The notes under the pieces were generated by a model. It searched no databases. It was not told where the DNA came from and saw only the letters and a list, made by a program, of their open reading frames with translations. From NCBI GenBank assembly GCA_030668505.1, contig DAOUTV010000087.1:1-6909 (forward strand): DNA of 6,909 nucleotides. The letters are read 5' to 3'. Source of the stretch: Desulfobacterales bacterium. Its GTDB lineage: Bacteria > Desulfobacterota > Desulfobacteria > Desulfobacterales > C00003060. How positions within the stretch are numbered: the first letter of the stretch is position 1; the number at the start of each line of letters is the position of its first letter. The translations under genes and the position numbers were made by a program. This document shows, in pieces, positions 1 to 5,946 of this stretch.

Positions 1-1
1 C

Positions 2-163
2 CGGGGATCGAGTTTTTTGACTTCACATGACGACCGTTGTCTTGCGGAAAAGGGCCAGTTATGGATGGAAACTAGCTCGGAAATCTCTGTGGGCCTGCAT
101 CCGCGTCAGGTGGATAAGGAACTGACGAGAGAATTTCAACCTGTGATCAGATACAAGGAGTAA
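2..163 (+). CDS. C-terminal fragment of an unidentified protein upstream of hemB (5' end outside window)
   Basis: The frame is open from the first base of the window to a TAA three bases before the hemB start, giving about 53 residues that end in TREFQPVIRYKE. The hemB ribosome binding site (AAGGAG, 155-160) lies inside its last codons, a spacing typical of genes in one operon. I do not recognise the protein. The heme-biosynthesis context makes an ahb-type partner such as ahbC tempting. However, the fragment lacks the Cys-rich tail (…DPxCYL…) that ends AhbC/AhbD proteins as I know them, so I leave it unnamed. A chance open frame of this length is possible, but the tight junction with hemB argues for a real gene. 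Confidence 0.45.
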   Translation, partial: RGSSFLTSHDDRCLAEKGQLWMETSSEISVGLHPRQVDKELTREFQPVIRYKE

Positions 164-166
164 ATC

Positions 167-1141
167 ATGCTTTTTCCGGACTATAGGGCGAGGCGCTTGC
201 GGCAAAACGAGAATTTCAGGCGCATGATACGCGAGACAAGGCTATCGGTTGACGACCTGATCCTGCCCCTGTTTTCAGTTGAGGGCAAGGGAGTTAGGAA
301 ACCCATCCCCTCAATGCCCGGACATTATCAACTCTCCGTGGACAAGGTCGTGAAAGAGGCCAAAGATGCACGTGATATGGGTATCCCAGCCGTGATGCTC
401 TTCGGCATCCCGGACAAAAAAGACGCCTTGGCTAAGTCGGCTTACGCCAAGAATGGAATCGTGCAAAGAGCGGTAAGGGCACTGAAGGACAAGGTCAAAG
501 ATCTGGTGATCATAACCGATGTTTGCCTGTGTGAGTATACCGATCATGGGCACTGTGGCGTTGTGCAGGAGGGTATAATAAACAACGATGCGACCCTCGA
601 TCTTTTGGCGCGCACAGCCCTGTCCCACGCTCAGGCAGGCGCGGACATGGTAGCTCCTTCTGATATGATGGACGGTCGTGTAGCCGAAATACGCGATGCC
701 TTGGATGAAAACGGTTTTGAGTCCACACCCATCATGTCCTATGCTGCCAAATACTGCTCTGCCTTTTATTATCCTTTCCGTCAGGCAGCCGAGTCAGCTC
801 CAAAATTCGGGGATCGCCGTTCTTATCAGATGGATCCTGCCAACAGCTTGGAAGCGATCCGCGAGGTGACCATGGATGTGGAAGAAGGCGCTGACATTAT
901 AATGGTAAAGCCTGCGCTCGCCTATCTCGACATCATCTGCCGGGTTAGGGAAGAAATCGATCTGCCGGTTGCGGCCTACAATGTTAGCGGCGAATTTGCC
1001 ATGATCAAGGCGGCCGACAAGCTTGGATGGCTTGACGGCAAACAGACAATGATGGAATCCCTGATTGCCATCAAACGGGCGGGCGCTGACATAATTCTCA
1101 CCTATTTTGCAAAAGAAGCAGCAAGGGAGTTGGGCAGATGA
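167..1141 (+). CDS. hemB: Delta-aminolevulinic acid dehydratase (porphobilinogen synthase)
   Basis: HemB condenses two molecules of 5-aminolevulinate to porphobilinogen in the cytoplasm, the first committed step shared by all tetrapyrroles (siroheme, heme, cobalamin). At 324 residues it has the normal family length. The metal-site cysteines are present in DVCLCEYTDHGHCG (C120, C122, C130), pointing to the zinc-type enzyme. The two active-site lysines lie in SYAAKYCSAFYYPFR (K195) and IIMVKPALAYLD (K248, the Schiff-base lysine). RRSYQMDPAN (about 217-226) and YNVSGEFAM (271-279) are further family signatures. The ATG follows AAGGAG (155-160) by six bases and the protein begins at the usual N-terminal arm, so the start is secure. 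The stop overlaps the start of the next gene (ATGA), showing translational coupling to ahbD. Confidence 0.97.
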   Translation: MLFPDYRARRLRQNENFRRMIRETRLSVDDLILPLFSVEGKGVRKPIPSMPGHYQLSVDKVVKEAKDARDMGIPAVMLFGIPDKKDALAKSAYAKNGIVQRAVRALKDKVKDLVIITDVCLCEYTDHGHCGVVQEGIINNDATLDLLARTALSHAQAGADMVAPSDMMDGRVAEIRDALDENGFESTPIMSYAAKYCSAFYYPFRQAAESAPKFGDRRSYQMDPANSLEAIREVTMDVEEGADIIMVKPALAYLDIICRVREEIDLPVAAYNVSGEFAMIKAADKLGWLDGKQTMMESLIAIKRAGADIILTYFAKEAARELGR

Positions 1142-2208
1142 CTCACCCGGGAGGCAAAAATCCGGAATCAAGCCTCCGCCTTATAGCCTGGGAGGTCACC
1201 CGCAACTGTAATCTTTCCTGTATTCATTGCCGTGCTGCTGCCTCGAAAGGGCCATACCCGGATGAGCTGGACACAGATGCGAGCCTTGGCCTGCTTGACC
1301 AGATCAGTAAGGTTGGCGACCCTGTGGTCATCCTCACCGGCGGGGAACCTCTTTTGAGGCCGGATATCTTTGAGCTTGCCCGACATGGCACTAGAAGGGG
1401 GCTTCGAATGGTAATGGCCCCCAACGGCACTCTCATCACTGAGGCAATTGCTAGAGAAATGGCAGAGGCTGGTATCCAGCGAATCAGCATCAGTTTAGAT
1501 GGGGCTACAAAAGAAAGCCACGACCGATTCCGCCAGGTGGATGGTGCTTTCGAAGGGGCGCTCCGTGGCATCAAGTGGGCCAAGCAGGCTAACGTCGATT
1601 TCCAAATCAATACCACGATCACATTACAGAATCTTGAAGAGATGCCAAAAATCCAGGAGCTTGCTGTGAAGTTAGGCGCCGTAGCCCATCACATCTTCTT
1701 GCTGGTCCCAACAGGACGGGGAAAATATATAGTAGATCAAGAGATTTCGGCTCAGCAGTATGAAGAGATCTTGAACTGGTTCTACGACCAGAGGGACAAA
1801 GTGTCTCTCCAGTTGAAAGCCACCTGCGCTCCCCACTATTACAGGATCTTGAGGGAACGTGCCCGAGAAGAAGGAAAGGCTGTCACATTTAAGACCCACG
1901 GGCTGGATGCCGTAACTCGCGGCTGCCTGGGCGGTACCGGCTTCTGTTTTATATCGAATACCGGCATTGTTCAACCGTGTGGTTTTCTGGACATCAACTG
2001 CGGCAACGTAAATGAGACACCCTTCGGGGTCATCTGGAACGAATCGGAAGTATTCAAGACCCTTAGAAATTACAACAACTTGAAAGGTAAATGTGGCAAA
2101 TGCGAGTATCGGAAGGTCTGCGGGGGATGTCGTGCCCGGGCCTATGAGGCCACAGGCGACTATCTTGCCGAAGAACCTCTCTGTCTGTACCAACCGAAAG
2201 GCACTTGA
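1138..2208 (+). CDS. ahbD: Radical SAM Fe-coproporphyrin III decarboxylase / heme synthase (AhbD-type)
   Basis: Seen: a 356-residue radical SAM protein with the cluster motif CNLSCIHC (C24, C28, C31), TGGEP at 67-71 for SAM binding, and a C-terminal SPASM/twitch-like Cys-rich region (C230, C263, C270, C281, C288, then C319, C322, C328, C331 and C349) expected to hold an auxiliary 4Fe-4S cluster. Known: AhbD oxidatively decarboxylates two propionates of Fe-coproporphyrin III to vinyl groups, yielding heme b, the last step of the siroheme-dependent pathway of sulfate reducers and archaea. The N-terminal LRLIAWEVTRNCNLSCIHCR and the C-terminal CGGCRARAYEATGDY are AhbD-like, and the four-base overlap with hemB strongly supports the pathway. 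Alternatives are AhbC (deacetylase) or another SPASM peptide-modifying enzyme; the start of the motif region and the gene order favour AhbD. Confidence 0.88.
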   Translation: MTHPGGKNPESSLRLIAWEVTRNCNLSCIHCRAAASKGPYPDELDTDASLGLLDQISKVGDPVVILTGGEPLLRPDIFELARHGTRRGLRMVMAPNGTLITEAIAREMAEAGIQRISISLDGATKESHDRFRQVDGAFEGALRGIKWAKQANVDFQINTTITLQNLEEMPKIQELAVKLGAVAHHIFLLVPTGRGKYIVDQEISAQQYEEILNWFYDQRDKVSLQLKATCAPHYYRILRERAREEGKAVTFKTHGLDAVTRGCLGGTGFCFISNTGIVQPCGFLDINCGNVNETPFGVIWNESEVFKTLRNYNNLKGKCGKCEYRKVCGGCRARAYEATGDYLAEEPLCLYQPKGT

Positions 2209-2250
2209 CTCTGCCTTGACCCTGCATTTTCTCCAGTCTGCAATGTGTGC

Positions 2251-2255
2251 GAGGA
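2251..2255 (+). promoter_or_regulatory. Ribosome binding site deciding the regulator start
   Basis: GAGGA lies seven bases before ATG 2263. The longer in-frame option, GTG at 2245, has no purine-rich element at a suitable distance. The ATG start also yields the typical MxxKPTYKELEQRI N-terminus. Confidence 0.6.
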
Positions 2256-2262
2256 TGTTTTC

Positions 2263-3207
2263 ATGGTCAGAAAACCGACCTATAAAGAACTGGAACAAAG
2301 GATTAAGCAGTTAGAAAAGGAATATAATGAGCGCAAGCGGGCCGAGGAGGCATTGCAACAGCATACACATGATCTTGGCGAGCGAGTCAAGGAACTGAAT
2401 TGCCTTTATGGCATTTCTCATCTTGTTGAAAAGCAGGAAATTGCATTAGAGGAAAAACTACAGGGGACCGTTGATTTCATCCCGCCGTCTTGGCAGTACC
2501 CTGAAATCACCTGTGCGCGTATCGTGTTGGAAGATCAAGAATTCACGACAGACAACTTCAAAGAGACAAACTGGAAGCAGGCAAGCGACATCGTTGTGCA
2601 TGGCGAACGGATCGGTACTTTGGATGTCTGTTATTTGGAAGAAAGACCTGAAAGTTATGAGGGGCCTTTCTTGAAAGAAGAGAGGAATTTGCTTAACGTT
2701 ATTGCTGAGCGATTGGGATACATTATCCAACGAGCCGAGGAAGCTCTACGTAAGAGAGAAAAGGAGTTGTTGCCGCAGTCTAAGCATCTTGAAGAAGTTA
2801 ACACTGCCTTGAAGGTTTTGTTGAAACAGAGGGAAAACGATAAAAGAGAGCTTGAAGAAAACGTGTCGTCCAACGTGAAACAACTGGTCGTTCCGCACCT
2901 TCAAAGATTGAAAAAGAGCCGATTGGATGCTAATCAAAGGACCCTTGTCAGCACCATGGAATCAAATCTAAACAATATTGTCTCTCCGTTTACTAGAAAA
3001 TTGTCGTCGAAATTTGTTGGCCTAACTCCCATGGAAATTCGAGTTGCAGATCTTGTCAAGGGGGGGAAAAGTAACAAAGAAATAGCAGAATTATTATCCC
3101 TTTCCATGAATACGATCTTGTTCCACCGATTCAACATACGAAGAAAGCTCGGATTGAAGAACAAAAAAATCAACCTTAGATCCTACCTCTTATCCCTCGC
3201 TACATAG
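2263..3207 (+). CDS. LuxR-type transcriptional regulator with coiled coils and a GAF-like sensor region
   Basis: Using ATG 2263 the protein has 314 residues (six more from GTG 2245). Residues about 6-45 are heptad-rich coiled coil. Residues about 45-155 (LNCLYGISHLVEKQ … YEGPFLKEERNLLNVIAERLG) match a GAF-like sensor module that I associate with multidomain histidine kinases and regulators of Desulfobacterota. A second coiled coil (about 156-200) leads to a linker and a LuxR/NarL helix-turn-helix at about 252-312 (LTPMEIRVADLVKGGKSNKE … RRKLGLKNKK). There is no receiver or PAS domain in this copy, so it is not an ordinary phosphorylated response regulator. It probably acts as a cytoplasmic, ligand- or partner-controlled DNA-binding protein. 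It starts 54 bases after ahbD on the same strand with no obvious terminator between, so it may be co-transcribed with the heme genes; whether it controls them is unknown. Confidence 0.85.
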   Translation: MVRKPTYKELEQRIKQLEKEYNERKRAEEALQQHTHDLGERVKELNCLYGISHLVEKQEIALEEKLQGTVDFIPPSWQYPEITCARIVLEDQEFTTDNFKETNWKQASDIVVHGERIGTLDVCYLEERPESYEGPFLKEERNLLNVIAERLGYIIQRAEEALRKREKELLPQSKHLEEVNTALKVLLKQRENDKRELEENVSSNVKQLVVPHLQRLKKSRLDANQRTLVSTMESNLNNIVSPFTRKLSSKFVGLTPMEIRVADLVKGGKSNKEIAELLSLSMNTILFHRFNIRRKLGLKNKKINLRSYLLSLAT

Positions 3208-3391
3208 TGGTATTTACCCGCTATTGTGCCGCTACATTATCAACTTGACGGTTGAATTATCTGACGATAATAGGAAACGCTTAAGTATGGTCCTATCTAC
3301 TGTACTGTGAAGCTTGGCCAATACTGAATTGAACACCACCGGACCAACGGAGCGCAATAAGGCGTTTCATAGGCTATGCAGCCCTAATTAG

Positions 3392-3419
3392 TGCCTGAAC
3401 GAAAAGTCATATTCAGGCA
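3392..3419. repeat. 8-bp hairpin at the left edge of the ATCCGAA repeat
   Basis: TGCCTGAA (3392-3399) is perfectly complementary to TTCAGGCA (3412-3419) across a 12-base loop. It directly abuts the heptamer-rich inverted repeat and may belong to that element. Confidence 0.5.
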
Positions 3420-3420
3420 A

Positions 3421-3572
3421 AATCCGAATATCGAAATCCGAAATCCGAAACAAATTCGAATACCAAATGACAAAATGACCAAAACTAATACATTGAAAAT
3501 TCGATGTTTTTGTCATTGGAGCATTTTTATTTCTGTCATTGTTTCGGATTTCGTGCTTCGGATTTCGAATTT
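3421..3572. repeat. AT-rich dispersed imperfect inverted repeat (ATCCGAA family)
   Basis: The left arm has three ATCCGAA heptamers (3422-3428, 3436-3442, 3443-3449, the last two in tandem). The right arm has two copies of the complement TTCGGAT (3543-3549, 3557-3563). Inner segments also pair: CCAAATGACAAAA (3463-3475) against TTTTTGTCATTGG (3507-3519). The element therefore folds into a long imperfect hairpin. Chance frames across it translate into Asn/Ile/Arg-rich strings on both strands, the typical artefact of this repeat type, which I recall as dispersed in Desulfobacterota and other environmental phyla. It codes for no transposase and its ends are not sharply defined. Confidence 0.7.
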
Positions 3573-3602
3573 TTGACCGAAAAAACATAGGTTTTCGGTC
3601 AA
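3573..3602. terminator. 11-bp perfect hairpin at the right edge of the repeat; possible terminator
   Basis: TTGACCGAAAA (3573-3583) pairs perfectly with TTTTCGGTCAA (3592-3602) around an eight-base loop. The stem is GC-poor apart from the ACCG core, and no T-run follows on either strand beyond the stem itself. It could be a terminus of the neighbouring mobile repeat or a weak bidirectional terminator. Confidence 0.35.
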
Positions 3603-3744
3603 GTACTAATTACAAGTATCGACGTGCTAAAGGAGGCGTTAACTGTTTTCGGAAGATAGACGGTTATTTTGGCCAACCTGATTTTGCTTGGCGCCGCGTA
3701 GTATCTGGAAAGCCACGGAACCTGTAGCGGAGAGAAATTTGAAC

Positions 3745-3997
3745 GTGGACAATATAATCATCTTAACCGGTGATTCTGAGGTAGATGAAAGGTTGACTAC
3801 ATCTCTTAGGGTGTTGTTTCCCGAGTGCAAAATCCAGGTCCTTTCGAACCTCGAAGAAGTTCCAGTACCTGCAGAGCCTGCCTACGGAGACAATAGAGGA
3901 AGGAAAAGCGGCAAACATTTTGATTGTCGATGATCGACCATACTTCCGCGCCCCTCTCTGTTTCGCAAGAAGAAGGCATAAGGAAAAGCAGGGGTAA
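3745..3997 (+). pseudogene. Frameshifted remnant of a small regulator-like protein
   Basis: From GTG 3745 (CGGAGAG at 3728-3734, ten bases upstream) the frame reads MDNIIILTGDSEVDERLTTS and continues RVLFPECKIQVLSNLEE, resembling the first beta-alpha-beta part of a receiver-like or NarL-type N-terminal domain. This frame ends at 3933 with a low-complexity tail. From about 3855 the next forward frame, open to a TAA at 3995, reads TETIEEGKAANILIVDDRPY, again protein-like and in a plausible continuing position. One extra base, or two lost, around 3850-3880 would join the two. Even joined (about 84 residues) the product lacks a complete receiver or helix-turn-helix. I infer a decaying gene; an intact 62-residue orphan protein is the alternative. 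It is not assignable to a named family with confidence. Confidence 0.4.
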
Positions 3998-4083
3998 GCG
4001 CTATCCTCGTTTGCGGAAGTCATCCTTGATGGCCATAGCTAATGTACTCAAAGGTGAACATTTAAAGCCATAAGGAGCATACT

Positions 4084-4395
4084 ATGTGGTGCAACGAGTG
4101 CAAGAAGAAACATACTATACCAGAGTTTTGTAAAAGATGTGGAACTTGTCTCCTTGGCGAGAATGGTTACCAGCACGGCGATGTAGAGCACTGCATTCGA
4201 CTTGTGACATGCTTAGAGTGTTTTGCATTTAATACCATAGAATATGATACTATTGAACATCATGCCGAAAATAGACCTCCGACAGTGCAGGAATTGGAAA
4301 AAACATTTAATGAATATTGGGAAGCTGACGCTGAGGCAAACAGAGGTAATGATTATAACATTTTTGACTTGGGAAATTCACTTAGAGACCTATAG
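4084..4395 (+). CDS. Small Cys-rich putative zinc-ribbon protein, function unknown
   Basis: The 103-residue protein begins at ATG 4084, six bases after AAGGAG (4072-4077), a strong translation signal. The N-terminal half holds eight cysteines: C3 and C6 (CNEC), C16, C19 and C22 (CKRCGTC), C37, and C43 and C46 (CLEC). The four CxxC-type knuckles could bind two zinc ions. The C-terminal half (about 60-103) is acidic, rich in Glu, Asp and Asn, and lacks cysteine. There is no signal peptide or membrane segment, so a cytoplasmic location is expected. I do not recognise the family. It faces a second tiny Cys-rich gene whose stop is 28 bases away on the other strand, with a stem-loop between them. 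Zinc ribbons of this size often mediate protein or nucleic-acid contacts, but no function can be assigned. Confidence 0.72.
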   Translation: MWCNECKKKHTIPEFCKRCGTCLLGENGYQHGDVEHCIRLVTCLECFAFNTIEYDTIEHHAENRPPTVQELEKTFNEYWEADAEANRGNDYNIFDLGNSLRDL

Positions 4396-4400
4396 AAATT

Positions 4401-4433
4401 CGTAAATAGGTGATGGCGGAAACCTATTCTACG
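4401..4433. terminator. Stem-loop between the convergent Cys-rich genes, possible bidirectional terminator
   Basis: CGTA-AATAGGT (4401-4411) pairs with ACCTATT-TACG (4422-4433, one bulged C at 4429) around a ten-base loop, giving 11 base pairs. It spans the intergenic gap and the last codons of the minus-strand gene. There is no T-tract, so intrinsic termination would be weak. Its position at the meeting point of two transcripts suggests 3'-end definition for both. Confidence 0.4.
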
Positions 4434-4615
4434 ATAATGATCTCATCGCCCCTGATCTTTGCCCACTCTATGTTCTTCTTGTTCTCCTCACGGTATTTTG
4501 CGTTCATCTCTTGAATATGTGCCATCTCAATCTCGTTTTTGCATTCCTGGCAAAAGTACCTATAACTAGAGGTTATCTTCATATCGCACCTACATGTATC
4601 ACACGTAACTTTCAT
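4424..4615 (-). CDS. Very small Cys-rich putative zinc-ribbon protein, function unknown
   Basis: The minus-strand protein has 63 residues. Its ATG (4613-4615) is preceded by a textbook AGGAGG (complement of 4622-4627) at six bases, which makes it convincing despite its size. C5, C8 and C10 (CDTCRC) and, twelve residues on, C22 and C25 (CQEC) form a one-zinc ribbon. The rest is a charged, probably helical segment rich in Glu, Lys and Asn (about 26-52), ending in a hydrophobic strand (EIIIVE). There is no signal peptide or transmembrane segment. It is convergent with the other Cys-rich gene. Its upstream region abuts an inverted-repeat element starting near 4679. The family is not recognised. 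Confidence 0.72.
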   Translation of the reverse strand: MKVTCDTCRCDMKITSSYRYFCQECKNEIEMAHIQEMNAKYREENKKNIEWAKIRGDEIIIVE

Positions 4616-4678
4616 CTTCTGCCTCCTGTGCTTGATGTAGCCTGCATAAACTGAATATTTGGTAACACTTTACGTGTA

Positions 4679-4854
4679 TGAAAAAGACCCGTTTTGTGAA
4701 CGACATTGAGCAATTTTGGAAAACGATTCATGAAGAGCGGAACGTCAAAATCACAAATTGTTTGAGGGCGTTAGCCTGAGTTTTTGCGATTTAGTGGAGC
4801 GATTCATGAATCCCAAAATGGCTCACAGGAGTAAGCAAAATCTAGCCTTTTTCA
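4679..4854. repeat. Dispersed inverted-repeat element 1 (about 176 bp, MITE-like)
   Basis: The ends are TGAAAAAGAC (4679-4688) and GCCTTTTTCA (4845-4854), complementary at nine of ten positions. Further in, CAATTTTGG (4711-4719) matches CCCAAAATGG near 4812-4821, and GATTCATGAA occurs at 4725-4734 and at 4801-4810 within a perfect 12-bp palindrome (4801-4812). Nearest the centre, AAATCACAAA (4748-4757) pairs with TTTGCGATTT (4783-4792) at nine of ten positions. The whole folds as one long interrupted hairpin around a core containing TTTGAGGGCGTTAGCC. It encodes no protein, and no clear target duplication is visible. The core is nearly identical to that of element 2. Confidence 0.65.
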
Positions 4855-4932
4855 AAAAGCTAAACTCTTACAATATTTGCACTTTTACCATCATTGAAAT
4901 ATTTTGTCAAAACAAGTGCTATCCATTTGTAT

Positions 4933-4961
4933 TTAGGATAATTGTATCAGTTCAGTATAAT
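4933..4961 (+). promoter_or_regulatory. Candidate sigma70-like promoter for the Smr gene
   Basis: A perfect TATAAT (4956-4961) has TTAGGA (4933-4938) 17 bases upstream, a poor -35 match (three of six). It lies about 100 bases before the Smr start and just after the repeat element, on the correct strand. Confidence 0.35.
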
Positions 4962-5063
4962 GGAACCTTGACCCAGACCGGCGAACCATGAGGTACTGCT
5001 TGTAATAATATATAACCGTTTTTGAATAAACCACGAGGCGCTTCATTGGAGTGAAGATGTGCC

Positions 5064-5783
5064 ATGAAACCATCCAAGCCTTATGACACCTATCAACCTT
5101 TCAAAAACCTCAAGGCCCTTCTTGAAAAAAACTTGTTCCCGATAGCTCCTCGTATAAAAGGGCCGATAGCCGGTCGATTTAAACCCGCCGAGTCGAATCT
5201 TGAGGATGAAAAAAGGCTTTTTCAAAAGGCAATGGCAGGCGTTGAACCCATTCTCCGCGAGCACGCTGCGATTGCTGCGACCAAGTCAAACCCCTCAAAG
5301 GTCTCGGACGAGGATCCGGATGCCGAAGCCCTGACACGGTTGGAAAAACTAGTGAGGTGTGGAGAGGGTTTCGCTGTCTCTGACACTCCAGAATATATGG
5401 AATGGATCGGCTACGGAGTCAACCCCGATGTGGCGAAACGTCTCCACCGGGGTGACTTTTCGATTCAGGCCCATATCGATCTGCACGGGCTCGGGGTGGA
5501 ACCGGCACAGGAGGCCTTTGAGCGGTTTCTCAAGGAAGTCCTGTTATCTGGAAAAAGAGCTGTATTGATAGTACACGGCCGTGGCCTCTCTTCTTGCGAA
5601 GAACCCGTACTGAAAACTAGAGTCAAGGAATGGCTTACGTCTGGACGTTGGCGAAAATGGGTCATAGCCTTCACCAGCGCAAGGGCCTGTGACGGGGCAA
5701 CCGGAGCCACTTATGTCTTGTTGCGGCAGCGGCCTGCCACAAAACGCTGCCGGAAGCAGCACCCTATGAACCACGGGAGGTGA
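5064..5783 (+). CDS. Smr (MutS2 C-terminal-like) domain protein
   Basis: The 239-residue protein has a charged, poorly conserved N-terminal part (1-130) and a C-terminal Smr domain at about 135-222. The hallmarks are HIDLHGLGVEPAQEAFERF (DLHG at 139-142), IVHGRGLSS (HGRG at 171-174), PVLKTRVKEWL (181-191) and AFTSARACDGATGATYVLLR (about 202-221). Smr domains in MutS2 and in stand-alone proteins have nicking-endonuclease or RNA-cleaving activity and bind nucleic acid; the DLHG and HGxG motifs form the presumed active surface. A cytoplasmic role in DNA repair or RNA quality control is therefore plausible but unproven here. No MutS ATPase part is present, which is normal for the stand-alone family. 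The start has only a modest ribosome binding site (GGAGTGAAG, 5048-5056). The gene seems monocistronic, lying between a repeat and the promoter of the next gene. Confidence 0.88.
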   Translation: MKPSKPYDTYQPFKNLKALLEKNLFPIAPRIKGPIAGRFKPAESNLEDEKRLFQKAMAGVEPILREHAAIAATKSNPSKVSDEDPDAEALTRLEKLVRCGEGFAVSDTPEYMEWIGYGVNPDVAKRLHRGDFSIQAHIDLHGLGVEPAQEAFERFLKEVLLSGKRAVLIVHGRGLSSCEEPVLKTRVKEWLTSGRWRKWVIAFTSARACDGATGATYVLLRQRPATKRCRKQHPMNHGR

Positions 5784-5784
5784 A

Positions 5785-5803
5785 GAAAAAACTCTGTTTT
5801 TTC
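5785..5803. terminator. AT-only hairpin after the Smr gene, weak terminator candidate
   Basis: GAAAAAAC (5785-5792) and GTTTTTTC (5796-5803) form an eight-base-pair stem with a three-base loop, starting two bases after the Smr stop. The A-run and T-run arrangement resembles a bidirectional terminator, but the stem has only two GC pairs. Confidence 0.3.
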
Positions 5804-5855
5804 AGGCAGAAACGCCATATATAGTGCCCTCGCAAAAAAAATATACAATATTTAG

Positions 5856-5884
5856 TTGACTTGATAAAACAAACATGATATTAA
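5856..5884 (+). promoter_or_regulatory. Sigma70-like promoter for the response regulator
   Basis: TTGACT (5856-5861, five of six) is followed after exactly 17 bases by TATTAA (5879-5884, four of six) in very AT-rich DNA. It is about 60 bases before the response regulator start, consistent with its own transcription unit. Confidence 0.5.
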
Positions 5885-5946
5885 ATTGTGATTAATGGTA
5901 CTGCTTTTTCCTTAGATTGAGCTAAAATTACGTGTAAGGGGAACAT

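Larger units (their letters stand above)
3208..3744. other. Non-coding stretch containing a repeat element; no convincing gene
   Basis: No reading frame here has a ribosome binding site plus protein-like composition. A short stem (TAGTGG 3205-3210 with CCGCTA 3218-3223) overlaps the stop of the regulator but has no T-tract, so it is at best a weak terminator. TTGACG (3245-3250) with TAATAG 17 bases on is promoter-like but has no gene behind it. The rest is the ATCCGAA inverted repeat and its hairpins, described separately, and leader sequence of the degenerate gene at 3745. AAAGGAGG at about 3629 resembles a ribosome binding site but no start codon follows. Confidence 0.6.
4616..5063. other. 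Intergenic region with an inverted-repeat element and a promoter-like site
   Basis: This stretch separates the minus-strand Cys-rich gene from the Smr gene, which diverge from it. It contains the inverted-repeat element at 4679-4854 and a promoter-like sequence near 4933-4961. No frame within it has both a ribosome binding site and protein-like composition; one frame of 77 codons from 4758 merely reads through the repeat. Confidence 0.6.

Noticed and set aside
2..163. Naming the upstream fragment ahbC (or ahbA/ahbB)
   Set aside because: The visible residues lack the C-terminal cysteine motif of AhbC and do not convincingly match the end of the AhbA/B family; context alone is not enough.
2245..2262. 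GTG at 2245 as start of the LuxR-type regulator
   Set aside because: No ribosome binding site precedes it, whereas ATG 2263 has GAGGA at seven bases and gives the typical N-terminus.
3245..3273. TTGACG/TAATAG promoter-like pair after the LuxR-type gene
   Set aside because: The -10 match is poor and no gene follows within several hundred bases, so I note it only in the intergenic description.
3422..3449. ATCCGAA heptamers considered as a CRISPR or iteron array
   Set aside because: The units are only seven bases, partly tandem, without spacers of regular length, and no cas or replication-initiator gene is near; the matching complement on the other arm shows an inverted repeat instead.
3388..3588. 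Overlapping open frames on both strands across the AT-rich repeat (61-66 codons)
   Set aside because: They translate the ATCCGAA repeat into Asn/Ile/Arg-rich strings, have no ribosome binding sites, and are explained by the inverted repeat.
4758..4991. 77-codon plus-strand open frame beginning in the centre of repeat element 1
   Set aside because: It starts inside the hairpin core, lacks a ribosome binding site, and its composition follows the repeat and AT-rich spacer.
5465..5774. Minus-strand open frames inside the Smr gene (76-81 codons)
   Set aside because: They are shadows of the well-supported Smr coding frame and have no protein-family features.
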